DNA of 64,000 nt, from contig OX235274.1 of NCBI GenBank assembly GCA_944472155.2, forward strand, positions 31,742,052 through 31,806,051, given 5' to 3'. The DNA is from Trichobilharzia szidati (Eukaryota; Platyhelminthes; Trematoda; Strigeidida; Schistosomatidae). The first letter of the stretch is position 1; every line of letters begins with the position of its first letter. A model generated the notes under the pieces. It did not search any database. It was not told where the DNA came from and was given only the letters and a program-made list of their open reading frames with translations. Below are positions 40,196-50,339 of this stretch, piece after piece. The position numbers and the translations under genes are program-made.

Positions 40196-40769
40196 TCTTG
40201 ACACTGACAACCTCTATATTTTTTCCACTGTGTCTAAAAATATGCATCTCCTTCAACTATTACTATTCAGAGAGATAATTATAAAATTGTTGCCTTTTTC
40301 TTGTAACTAGGGTGTAGTTTGTTGGCTCTGATTGTAGACTAACATAGTCCACTAAATAATTTCGAGATGATAGATTCCAGTAACTTTAATGAAGTTAAAT
40401 GTCACTTTTTAATATTTTTAATGCTACACAATTAATAGTGACCTTGGAAGTCTTATAAGTTCCTTCAAAGAACTAAAGGCAATTGCTACTTAACCAGATA
40501 AATGTCAACTATGGAGGTACGTAACTAATGGATTTAAACGCTCTCTCCTCATAGATACATCTTCCATTGCAGATGTCTACAGGAAGAGTAATAACTACCC
40601 CAGGCTCTGTTGACAGTGATCACTCAATGGAGAGAAATGAAGCATTCAATGTAATTCATCGCACCCCGTCGGATCTTCCTATCCCCTGAGAGTATAACTG
40701 AGGTTATGTGAAATCCTAGACTTTTTTTCTAAAAAGGTTCCTATCATGGATATCCTTTTTTGGTCAGAT
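40196..40769. other. Mostly unassigned intronic DNA with one small open stretch
   Basis: Contains, on the plus strand at 40573-40689, a 38-codon ATG frame preceded by CTTCCATTGCAG and ending TGA. It is antisense to engrailed and no matching donor exon was found, so it is not called as a gene. Confidence 0.35.
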
Positions 40770-41060
40770 AAGACTAAAGTAGTCATGCCATCCTAACATG
40801 TTTTTAATCCCTTGTTTGGGGCTCTTCATCAGTACTTACCCATGAACATAGTGCCAGTGAACGAACCCAAGACCACCAGCTAACAAGGCGAACTCGTTCA
40901 CCATTCAGTCACTGAGACAGAATCCAATGACCCATCAGCTCTTACTTCTACCAATTCGCAATATATACAGCGTAACTTCCAACCAATGTCATCAGCGAGT
41001 GTCTGTTCACACACTCAACTTGATGGACCCCGTTGATCACGACTTCCCATGATGTCTATC
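40770..41060 (-). repeat. HH-SINE-2 copy
   Basis: Minus strand. Hammerhead with core ATGAAGA at about 40820 (GAAA lost), tRNA-like head with TGAATGG and GGTCTTGGGTTCG, and upstream part near 40960-41050 with the GAGTGTCTGTTCACACAC block. Decayed. Confidence 0.6.
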
Positions 41061-41214
41061 TTTAAATACGTTGTTTCATTATATGTGGCCCCAAATTATT
41101 TGCACTTTAGAACTGCACCTGGACCATACTAAAAAGTCAAGATTCTGTACTATAGAGCAAGGAGAATATGCTCTATAGAGAAATTAGGGGAAGAATGAGT
41201 TTCTTGAAAATATT

Positions 41215-41874
41215 TTGAAGAGAAATGGGTACCCTAAAAGGTTCATTAACAAGTATGGAAGATCTGAAGTCACAAATGTAAAACAAATCACAGTGGAGAA
41301 AAAGCCAGTCTACATTCAACTTGATTATAAAGGTGAAAAAATTACCGCACTGGGCAGCAGAAGACTGAGTAGGTCACTAGCCACAGCCTATCCTGCAACT
41401 AAGCTCTTTCCCGTCTATCGAACAAATTGCTCTTTGGTACAATCAAAAATCGATAAATATCCTTCTCATGTTAACTCCAACTGTATATACAAATTTACAT
41501 GTATCTGTGGGAGCAGTTACATTGGAAGGACAGTAAGAAGGGCATATCTACGATTTTCTGAACATGCACCAATAAGCTTATGTCTAAAGGGGACAAATGC
41601 TTTAAACAGTGCCATCGCCAGGCATCATCTTGACACGGCTCATGAGGTGGACGTCACAAAATCGTTCAAAATTATCAGTGGGCAAAAGAGCTCGATTCTC
41701 CTCAAGTTTGCTGAAGCCATTTCCATCGAGCGCCTGAAACCTGATTTATGCGTCCAGAAAGAAGCGGTTATCAGTCTTTCTTTGCGCTGTATACTGGATA
41801 TTTTCATCTCTCTTTCATCTGAATGCGAAATGCTGAAAGTTTCCATTGTGTATGATTATTATTGTTCGGAATAG
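41215..41874 (+). pseudogene. PLE-D GIY-YIG endonuclease frame
   Basis: A 219-codon frame. The first Met is internal to the ancestral protein. Residues ~85-110 hold CIYKFTCICGSSYIGRTVRR with the GIY-YIG-like Tyr-Ile-Gly, then SEH in RFSEHAPIS. The last 20 or so codons read past the usual family end, which is LSLPW in the copy at 28907, because the normal stop is lost. Confidence 0.75.
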
Positions 41875-41997
41875 TGTTTAATATTATATATATATATATG
41901 CATATACTGATCGATTGATTTTTGTTTAAAATGACCTCTGTGCAAGTATGTTAAAATTGTTTTTGTAGATATATTTAATAATGTCTTTGCCCTGTAA

Positions 41998-42047
41998 GCA
42001 GCTGACGAGAAGGCAACGAAATAAAAGATGGTACCACTTTATTCTGC
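41998..42047 (+). ncRNA. Hammerhead ribozyme-like motif, PLE-D
   Basis: Stem I GCAG (41998-42001) with CTGC (42044-42047); core CTGACGA (42002-42008) matching CUGANGA; GAAA at 42018-42021; stem III ATAAA with TTTAT; cleavage triplet ATT ending at 42043. The nine bases between core and GAAA (GAAGGCAAC) do not form a clear stem II. Confidence 0.5.
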
Positions 42048-42050
42048 AAA

Positions 42051-42664
42051 TACTGTAGTTCTCGCTTTATTCAGAAATTTTTTCTCTTGAAATCTAACAT
42101 TTTCGCGCTCCTAAGAATGATTCTTTAGAAACTCCACATCAGTATCTAGAGGGATTTCCTAGGCTTGAGCAAGTCTTTTTTATTTAACCTGCATGAATCA
42201 GTTACTAAAGGTTTTTATCTCTAAGATGTCAATTTTTCAGAAAAAGTAAGACAAAAAAAATCCTAACTCAACTCATGATTAATTTCTCCACTTTGTTGAA
42301 GAATTCAGGATACTCGTTAAGTATTGTAAAATAAAATCTTGCTATATAAAAATAGCAGATATCTACACACCTGAAATTTACCGTTTGCACTATCCAAAGT
42401 TGAATGTATCTTATTACAGCTCTTCTACACTTGAATGCGGATGAAATTTTAGTCATTGGATTTCAAAAAATGGTATTGATATTAGCCTTAACTGGGGGAA
42501 AACAGCACCATAAGCCTAATAAGAACAAAAGGCAATCGCTTTACTGTTATAAGACATTGATGACATATAATAAACTTTTGTTGGAAATAATCTGACAAAG
42601 AAAATCAGCGATATCACTATCTATAATTGCTTTGTAAGGATTAGTTTTGTCTTTACGAGTTGAT
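42051..42664. other. Unassigned intronic DNA
   Basis: No recognised repeat or exon. Confidence 0.35.
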
Positions 42665-42795
42665 CACGGATTGATATCATGGATTACTGGACAGGTGTTT
42701 CACCCTAGTTTGGGAATCATCGGCAGTACGCACCCACTACCAGGGTTCGAACCCAGGATCTTCCGGTTACAAGACAAGCCCGTATTCCGCCATTA
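42665..42795 (-). repeat. HH-SINE-2 fragment with hammerhead
   Basis: Minus strand. Hammerhead at 42685-42729: GTACTG stem I, core CCGATGA (C3 kept, U4 to C), stem II TTCC/GGGT, GAAA, GTC. A tRNA-like head with GGGTTCGAACCC... follows at 42735-42770. Confidence 0.6.
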
Positions 42796-42799
42796 ATTA

Positions 42800-42905
42800 T
42801 TTAAATAACACTCCTTAGTAAAGAACCAAATAGCCAGGGATATCGAAATGTGGAAGCAAATACCACCTAATTAATGGGAGACTGAGGTTATACATAATCA
42901 TCTGA
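42800..42905. repeat. Direct repeat, left copy
   Basis: About 105 bp that recur at 43763-43868: CCTTAGTAAAGAACCAAATAG, ATCGAAATGTG, AAGCAAATA and ACCTAATTAATGGGAGACTG are shared with few changes. Confidence 0.75.
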
Positions 42906-43762
42906 TGGTTAAAGATATCATTGTCGGTTTCTTGATGCATTGAAATCAAGTTTGAAATGGATCTTTCTTTATTTCATTTCTCAAATGAATAAGGGCTAAA
43001 AGTATTAATCACATGTAATGGCCGGATTCATCGAAGTCCTAATTTGTAACCATGATCGATGCAGTTCACTAAGTCAAATATTAGGACAAACACTCAAATG
43101 AGATGACAATGACGCATTGCAAGACCCGTTGAAAATTGGAAATTCTGGTTCTGTGAATCAATAGCGACATGTTCACCCACTTATCTAATTTCATTCACCT
43201 TGATTCCTTGAACTTTAAACGGGTCACAAACTGATTTTAGGCAGCTATTCATCCCTTCTTAACTGCATTAGTTCTACAGCTGATGAAAATTAGTGCTGAA
43301 ACCTAACTTTGCCATAAAATTTCTGAATAATTTATCCAGATTCCTTTACCACTAGTGATTCTGTATTGGAAACAGCTGCATTTACGACAAACTGACTCTT
43401 TCCAACTTAAAACCAAACTATCAATCAAAACACTACAGTGTTGCCTAGACAGAAGTAGATGAAGTACTTTCAATAAATATTCTGGCATCAAAATATACGC
43501 TCCAGAAATTTTTTTGACTTCAACAGTAGGACGTCCGTCAATCACACACATGGCCTGGACTAGATTCCCAACCAAATTATTCCTAAACCTCACCGCCTAG
43601 ACGGCAGTAAGGCCGGTGAGAAGTGAAGTCATGGTTCGAGGTTAACGACACCACCTGGTAAGAGAACACGACCACTAAGACTTCAAAAGTGTGAAGTCCT
43701 ATGTTCTACTGGGAACGCAAATGAATGGAGAAATTTCACAGCTTGTCAGAATTCTGTCATAA
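42906..43762. other. Unassigned DNA between direct repeats
   Basis: Has a 96-codon minus-strand open stretch at 43303-43593 without recognised motif. Near 43680-43720, GAAGTCCTATGTTCTACTGG resembles the RTE-1 end. Confidence 0.4.
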
Positions 43763-43868
43763 GTTATTTGAATAACGCTCCCTAGTAAAGAACCAAATAG
43801 CCAGAGGTATCGAAATGTGCAAGCAAATAACACCTAATTAATGGGAGACTGAGATTATACATAATCAT
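43763..43868. repeat. Direct repeat, right copy
   Basis: Matches 42800-42905. The pair bounds about 860 bp, so they could be terminal repeats of an unidentified element or a local duplication. Confidence 0.75.
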
Positions 43869-44364
43869 TAGAAATTAAATAAGGCCATAAATGTTTATAA
43901 ATATTGCATGAAATTTTTATGACTTCTACTAGTTGAAGATAACACGTTGGGTTTTTATCCCCAGTAGCACCTTGTCTCATACAAAAAAGGTGAAAATGAG
44001 ACAATGTTCTGCAATTTCCCTTAGGTGAACATGAAAATCACCACTTCACCCTTATTTACATGCTCTAGGCCTTAAATGAATTTCTCATGAAAGCTTCAAA
44101 TGCTATTGTCTTTTGCTTTCATTAAATCTGTATCTAAACTTAAACTACTCAAATACAATATAAGTAGTGTACCACAATAAACATAATTACACTGAATAAC
44201 TGCTTCCAGTAATTTCTTAATGCCCCACAACTACAAATCTATTAATTTTAACAAACATTATTAGATAGGTTGACAGAACATTGCGTGCAGCTGACCTGGT
44301 ACTTGCTTTCTAAATTGAACCATTTCTCACACAGTGAACCGAAAATAAGTTACCAATGACAGCT

Positions 44365-44480
44365 TCATCAGTTCGCTTCTATGAGTTCCGTTGCTCCTGT
44401 GGAGCTAGTTATATAAGTTGTACTCAAAGGGTTTTATCCACACTCATGTATGATCATATACGTATCTCTTTGGATGAATA
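44365..44480 (+). mobile_element. Small PLE endonuclease remnant
   Basis: FYEFRCSCGASYISCTQRV is the cysteine block plus the second half of GIY-YIG with Gly changed to Ser, followed by HIRISLDE. Too short to assign to one PLE lineage, though PLE-B is closest. Confidence 0.5.
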
Positions 44481-45199
44481 GTAGACAGTTTAGACGCAGC
44501 AGGTGTTCTCAGTGATTCCTGATAATCCACCCAGGGAAGCTAGGCTACTTCTCTTATCATCAGTAATAAAAGCGGCAGCAGTTAATACAGGAAGGCGCGA
44601 TCCGGAAGAAGTACTTACGGCCGCTTTGTTTATCCTGACCTACAATAAGATCAGTGAATCTTCTATAAACAACGAAAGCTAACGCTTTAATTCCCTATCC
44701 CATTTTTCCCAACCCCTTTGTCTCATTTATAAACTTATGATTTTATTATCTTTCTTACTATTTCTCTTACTTCAGGTTTACTAATGCTTTTCAACTGTGT
44801 TATTGTATTTCCACAGTCCTTTCGTTCCATTTTATTTAATGCTTCATTACCTGATAATCACTCTGTAATGGTACTTTTGTGTTTAAACCACACCATCGTT
44901 ATTATTTTATCGTCATTATTATTGTTATTTGTTGCCCTTGAACTTACATCTGGCCAATCCTGTTTGTTGGTTAATTCCTCAGTAATATTCATATTGTCTC
45001 TCAGACCACTGACTAACCTCACTCTTGGAACCTGTACTTCTGTTGACCATATGTTTACACGCATCAGTGAGTTATTTCATTTCATTTTGCCTCATGTTCT
45101 TACTGATCACACGTCTTTTAAGTGATAATGAAAACTAACAGCCTACTGCTCCATCTTATACTTGTACGACAATACACTTTCTGATATAATAATAGTTTT
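44481..45199. other. Unassigned intronic DNA
   Basis: Several open stretches on both strands, no motif recognised. Confidence 0.35.
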
Positions 45200-45560
45200 C
45201 AAAAATTAGTTTGTAGGGATCCTGTTTGTTTCGAGTTAGTCCACAGATTAATATAAGTTAGGGAAACACTGAAAACAGCCCAGGGAGTCCTGGACAGCTG
45301 TTTCGTCCTAGCTTGACACTCAGTACGCACCCACCGTCAGGGTTTGAACCCAGAACCTTCCGCTTACAAGGCAAGCTGGCTCATATACCACTCAGCCACT
45401 GGAACCCGATTCAACGGTAAATGAATTCTAATTCCCACCAATTCGTGATTTTAGCGCGAACACCAACCAATGTCATCGCTGGCGAGTATTTGTCCTCACT
45501 TCCGGCAGGGCTGGCTACACTGGTCACGACTTCTCCCCAAAACTCCAGACAACTTCGTCC
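45200..45560 (-). repeat. HH-SINE-2, long copy
   Basis: Minus strand with upstream part (45430-45560), tRNA-like head (45355-45410, GGGTTCAAACCCTG B box), deleted hammerhead core at about 45315 and a complete tail to 45200. Confidence 0.65.
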
Positions 45561-45569
45561 TGTAGCTAG

Positions 45570-45690
45570 TGAGTGCGTACTGCCGATGAGTCTCAAACTA
45601 GGACGAAACAGCTGTCCTGTACTCCCCGGTTCTCACCGGTTCTCTAACTGATGTCAGTTCGTGGTCTAGCCTGAAATAATTCTAATTAAC
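45570..45690 (+). repeat. HH-SINE-2 3' half with hammerhead
   Basis: Begins just before the hammerhead at 45577 and includes the tail CCGGTTCTCTAACTGATG, TCAGTTCGTGGTCTAGCC and TGAAATAA. It faces the copy at 45200-45560. Confidence 0.65.
45577..45622 (+). ncRNA. Hammerhead-like fold, HH-SINE-2
   Basis: Stem I GTACTG with CTGTAC (one mismatch), core CCGATGA (C3 present, U4 changed to C), stem II GTCT-CAAACTA-GGAC, GAAA at 45605-45608, stem III, GTC cleavage triplet. One of the least damaged copies. Confidence 0.6.
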
Positions 45691-45739
45691 CATTACTAGC
45701 TACTGTATGCTAACACGAATGGATTTATAGCTATGAGGT

Positions 45740-46690
45740 ATGCAAAAGAATTCACTGAAAACAATTGCTCTCTCTAATAAATGTAAGATGCTGCTACAGG
45801 ACTGGACTACGTCTACCCCTGGCTTAATGATAGGGAGTGAAGTGATAGAACATGTTGACCACTTCACTTATTTGGGAAGTTGTATCAGAACCAGCGCATT
45901 GATTGGTGACGAAATCTCAGCACGGATTCAAAAAGCTCGAGCTACTTTCGCTAACTTACGCCATCGCTGGAGTAGGCGTGACATCCGGCTATCAACCAAG
46001 GGACGTGTATACTGCTCAGCAGTTCGCTCCGTCCTTCTCTATAGCTCTGAAACATGGCCAATACGAGTTGAAGACATGAAAAGGTTGACTGTTTTTGATC
46101 GTAAATGTCTACGCTCTCTTTCTCAAGCTAGGTGGTATAATAAGATAAGCAATGTTGATGTTTGGCGTAGAGTGTTGGGCAAAGAGGGAAAATCAATCGA
46201 AGAGGCTATAAAGTTACATAGATTGAGATGGTTAGGTCACGTGCTGTGCATGCCTTACCATCGTCTCCCCCGACAGACGGGCATTACTAGCTGATATAGG
46301 TGCAGGTTGGAAAAGAGGAGTAAGTGGTGGCCAAACAAAAACATGGCCTCATCAATCCATGAAATCCTTGACAGTTAAACTGAGTCAGGTAGGGAGATGC
46401 AGACCTCTGGGTTGGGGCCCTCGGGACTCTAAGAATCAATGGCTGGAGACAATAGGTGACATGGCTCAAAATCGTTGTCAATGGCTTACGCAGATGTATT
46501 CAGTCTCTGTAATCTTTCACATTCCTTTCTGCCATTACTCATTCTGTTTCACTCTTATACTTGTCAAAACTCTATTGATTCTCTTCACTCATTTTCTTGT
46601 CTACCTTTGTGTGCTATTTGGAACGTGGCAAATCGAACTGCTGCACTTCGGTGTCAAGTTCTATGTTGAATCCAGACAGACAGACTAATA
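45740..46690 (+). mobile_element. RTE-2 LINE, 3' part
   Basis: The open frame 45740-46294 encodes the RT C-terminal region: MIGSEVIEHVDHFTYLGSCI, RIQKARATFANLRHRWSRRD, SVLLYSSETWPIRVEDMK, RWYNKISNVDVWRRVLGKEG and LHRLRWLGHVLCMP. After a frameshift, VGRCRPLGWGPRDSKNQW and DMAQNRCQWLTQMY follow. It ends near the ACAGACAGACTAATAAATATT block. The 5' end is truncated. Confidence 0.8.
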
Positions 46691-46852
46691 AATATTCTGA
46701 CCTGAATAACTACTTCGAAAAAGAAAAAACCAACAAGGAGTCTACCAAGAATAAGTTTAACTGCAATGAACAAAAGTTAAAATATCAAGTTCGTCTAATA
46801 GGACTAAGTGAATTTCTATTAAATCTAATCAAAAAATAAAAAAACAGCTTAC

Positions 46853-46973
46853 CGATTCTGTTCAAATTCTTGACTCAAACGTTTCAACTGTGGTACAGTG
46901 AAAGAAGTTCGTGGTCGCTTTAAGTTAATTTCATCATTTGTCCTACACATTCGTGGTTTTCTTATCCTTGGAC
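46853..46973 (-). CDS. en: engrailed, homeobox exon 1 (N-terminal arm and helix 1)
   Basis: 121-nt minus-strand exon between a TTTATCCAG acceptor and a CG|GTAAGC donor. It encodes PRIRKPRMCRTNDEINLKRP and the rest of homeodomain residues 1-24: RTSFTVPQLKRLSQEFEQNR. Both ends are phase 2, fitting the exon at 37932. The PRIRK block matches the engrailed region between EH2 and the homeodomain (GPRTRK in other animals). EH1 and EH2 (WPAWVYCTRY-type) were not found in the remaining 17 kb, so the N-terminal exon is likely outside the window. Confidence 0.9.
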
Positions 46974-47149
46974 CTGGATAAAGAATGAGAAATAATAATC
47001 TGAATTAATTCATTGAATAGCATCCTGAGATTTTGTTTAAATCGATGAAAAATGTACATCTCTTTCTACATGATGTCACGCATCACTGAATACTTTTCAA
47101 TTGAAAAGAGATTCAAAGAGAAAATTTAGAACATTTATTTATGCTAATA

Positions 47150-47370
47150 TACTAATCCAAGATCTTTAGGTTACAAGACAAGCTGAACGTCTTGGGTTCA
47201 ATCTTGGGTGAGATCATAGGTGTGCATTGTTGGAAAGTCCTAAACAAGGACGAAACGACTGTCCAGTGTTCCCTGGTTGTCAGTGGTTCTCAAACTGTGA
47301 AGACCATTCACGCTGACACTTGAAAACAATCAAATCTTCATAAACCAACACTTGAAACCCTGATTTTCTT
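47150..47370 (+). repeat. HH-SINE-2 copy
   Basis: Plus strand. Decayed head, B-box-like GGGTTCAATCTTGG, hammerhead at 47234-47280 (stem I GCATTG/CAGTGT, core TTGGAAA, stem II GTCC/GGAC perfect, GAAA, GTC), and tail with CAAATCTTCATAAACCAACAC. Confidence 0.6.
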
Positions 47371-47599
47371 ACTGTTAATCGACTGTATTTAAAAAACTGT
47401 ACACCTGTCTATGATTTACACAGCACATCTCATACATCTTAGTTCGTTTTAGACCCCTTTTCTACTTGCTTGAACAACAAAATCATCTCTGAATTTAGTA
47501 ATAAACACTCATATAGTGGAAGGCAGAGAATTGGCGCTACTGTTTTAGGTAGACAAGAGGACAGCATAAGCAATTATTTCAAATATGATCATATGTGTC

Positions 47600-47870
47600 T
47601 TCGATTAGAGAATCACTGAACACCAGGACAACTAGATGTTTCATCCTAGTTTGGGACTCTTCAATGGCACGCACCCAGGACTGTCAGGTAACAAGGCTGA
47701 TTCGCTGACCATTCAGCCTCTAGAAAGGAATCCAGTATCTAATGAATAAACTAGGGCGAAATAGCTGTCAAGTACTTTCTGGTTTCCAATGATTTTCTAA
47801 CTGAAGTCCATTCGATTTTCAAACTTGAAGTCAGTTAGATCTTTGTAAATCAACACTTAGAAAAAGCAGT
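47600..47870. repeat. HH-SINE-2 head-to-head pair
   Basis: Minus-strand unit at 47600-47735 (core TTGAAGA, stem II GTCC/GGAT, GAAA) joined to the plus-strand 3' half at 47740-47870 (GGGCGAAATAGCTGTCAAGTAC and tail). Same layout as at 24550 and 45200-45690. Confidence 0.6.
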
Positions 47871-48094
47871 TATGCTTTATGGTATTTCAGCAGAAAAATA
47901 GATACTACCTGTCACATTCATATTTGAAGAAGGCAGGAAGATATCACAGGGCTAAGCCTGCATGCACAACTTCATCATGTTTTCTTTGCAAGAAACAACT
48001 AAAGAATTAGACTAAGACAATTATTCCCTACGTCTTAGTAAGCGATATAACGTGTTATCTCAAATTCTATCTTTATTTGTCTAAAAGAGACACT

Positions 48095-50090
48095 CTTCTT
48101 AAGAATGGACTGCTTCTCCTCTTCTCAACTCCAAAAGCTCCACCGAGAAGAAAAGTTAACCAAAATGAAAGAAAATCCTAATGTTAAGAGACTGAACATC
48201 TTAACTAAATCAGAAATACAGAGATTAAATAGGATCTATAACCAAAAGTTCTTATCATGCATAAACTCATCGAATATGTGAAAACTATTTAGGGAAATCA
48301 CCTGTGATAAGCAAATAAGTAATGTCCATTCTTCAATTAATGCTGGTACACTTAATAAGTCCTTCATATGTCATCCAGGAGATGTTATGATCAAAAATGT
48401 TACAAGTACAAAAATGACTGCTTCTCCGGTTTTAATACACTCGATGTCCTTGAAACCTAACCAGTTCCTTGGTCCAGATAGTGTACCAGCTATTATCGTG
48501 AAAAAAAATGTACGGACATTTTATGTTATCCTCTTACTGGTATTTTTGATGAATCGTTTTCCATAAACGCTGTACCTGCTTCTTGAAGGGACATAAGAAT
48601 TGTTCCTTTGCCTAAATCATCAAGTGTTAAGTTTAGACCTACTGCCATTACTTCACCTTTTTTACAAATAATGGCAAAACTGCCTTTATTTGACCCTGAA
48701 CCTTTATTGAAGGCTTTCAACGACCCTAATCAATTTGCTTATAAACATAGTAGGTGTACTTTAGATGCCTCTTTAGTCTTATATCATAATATTGTCTCCT
48801 CTTTACACAGGGGTTCGAAATATTTTCGGCGTGCCTTCCTAGATTATACATTTAGCTTCAACTCTGTATTAATGCCTCTTTTGTTAAATAAGCTTTCTGC
48901 AATATAAGCAGAGTTCTGGATTAATACGTGGTTGCATTCTCACTTTTCTGGGAAGTCCTCCACTGCCTCTTTCACTTACTCTAGCTGGTGTCCCTTTCAG
49001 AGAGTTGTTCTTTAACCTTTTCTGTTTTCCTTCTTCTTACATGACATGCTGCATTCTGACGAAGCCAATTTTGTTAAGTATACCGATGATCTGACTGTTT
49101 CTATGCCGGTGGTTACTTCTCAGTCAGACTGTTCCAAAATGAGTAAATTTTTATCAGAAATTAGTCAGTAGTCCTCGTCAAATGGTCTTAAGCTAACTCC
49201 CTCCAAATATCAGGTGTATAATTTCACTTTCAAACACAAGAACAACCTACATGAACTGGTTAGTTCGCATAGTTCCACTATCATAGATGGTACAAAAGTT
49301 GAAACTAAATCGAATATTAAATACCTTGGATAGTGTATATCCTCTTACCGCCTTTCCTGGTTTTCCCCTATCATGTTAGTTGTTAGAAAGATATTTCTTG
49401 TAACCTCCTACGTAAGGAAGTTAACACAGTCTGGTATCACTAAGTCAGTCCCTACTTTCTAAGTTTGTTAATTCTTGTATTCTACTTATCCTCTATTCCT
49501 TCCCCCCCCCAACTTAACCTTTCCTGTGCTACTTAAGAAAGACTTTCTTATATTTCGAAGGACACTATAAGTTATCAGTCGGGTGAGTACGGTGTCACTA
49601 AACCAACCGGTTAATACTAATGTAGATAGACATATAGACTGCTGCAAGAAATTGGCAAATACTATCCTGTCAGACTTCAAGCATCCTCTCTATAGACAAC
49701 TCCCTCCTTGCATCTATCTCATCAGGTAGGGGAACCAGAAGCACCTGTAGAAGACTATATGCTCGGGTGGCTAAGTATAAAACTGTTCAATACCTTATTT
49801 AACACAAATTTTATTTGATGAGGAAAGTGTAAGATAGGAAATTGCCAAATTACTACGGAATTCTAAGTAAACGGCATTTTTTTGTAGTTAATATTTTCAC
49901 TTGATTTAATTTTATAATTATTTCTTATTGAACAATACTGTCAATGTAAATTACTATTAATGTAAATGCCCTATTTTAATTATTGCCAGTGGAATCAGGA
50001 AATTAGATGCGCTACTGTACTGCATGCTGAAAATTCCATATTTGTACCCATAGTACTGTTTGGAATAAAGCTATTATTATTATTATTAAA
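48095..50090 (+). mobile_element. CR1-L LINE, decayed but long copy
   Basis: Order: a pre-RT block (KMKENPNVKR), LKPNQFLGPDSVPAIIVKK, LPKSSSVKFRPTAIT, FAYKHSRCTLDAS, LDYTFSFNSVLMP (motif A), YTDDLTVSMPV (motif C, both aspartates), KLTPSKYQVYNF, VETKSNIKYLG, YVRKLTQSGIT. Many stops and frameshifts. The 3' end is GAAATTAGATGCGCTACTG, CATGCTGAAAATTCCATATT, GTACTGTTTGGAATAAAGC and an ATT repeat to 50089. That end is shared with tSINE-C. CR1/SR1-like by motif A form. Confidence 0.75.
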
Positions 50091-50204
50091 AAGGGTAATC
50101 AGAAACTGTTTATTGACTGGATATCTCAGTATTCACTTGATAAATTTCACACCGGATAAAAATGTATGACGCAACTTAAATTACACGATAATTCGCTTTC
50201 AATC

Positions 50205-50330
50205 ATACATCAGTAATAATAATAATATTAATAGTTTTATTACAAACAGTACATTCGATACACTGTGGAATTCTCAGCATGTAGTACAGTACTGCATCTA
50301 ACTTCCTCTTTGCATTCCATAGGGGAAAAA
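50205..50330 (-). mobile_element. CR1-L LINE 3' end fragment
   Basis: Minus strand: AAGTTAGATGCAGTACTG, ACATGCTGAGAATTCCACAG, TGTACTGTTTGTAATAAAAC and an ATT-type end. It converges with the plus-strand copy ending at 50089. Confidence 0.7.
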
Positions 50331-50339
50331 ATTACCAAG

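Larger units (their letters stand above)
41100..42050 (+). mobile_element. PLE-D Penelope-like element, 3' part
   Basis: Plus strand. Open frame 41215-41874 encodes KRNGYPKRFINKYGRSEVTN, VKQITVEKK, ATAYPATKLFPVY, the endonuclease CIYKFTCICGSSYIGRTVRR and the C-terminus KPDLCVQKEAVISLSL. The linker CSIEKLGEE-like block precedes it. The 3' end carries the hammerhead at 41998-42047. RT domain missing. Confidence 0.85.
38035..46852 (-). other. en: 8.8-kb engrailed intron packed with repeats
   Basis: By exon boundaries this intron is 8,818 nt. It holds PLE-B, tSINE-C, RTE-1, HH-SINE-2, PLE-D, a direct repeat pair, PLE fragment and RTE-2. No internal exon in the correct frame was recognised. Confidence 0.85.

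Noticed and set aside
43303..43593. 96-codon minus-strand ORF as a host gene
   Set aside because: It lies in the engrailed intron on the same strand, has no recognised domain and no start or splice support.
44784..45125. 113-codon hydrophobic ORF as a membrane protein
   Set aside because: AT-rich DNA commonly gives Leu, Ile and Phe-rich frames; no splice sites, family match or compositional support were seen.
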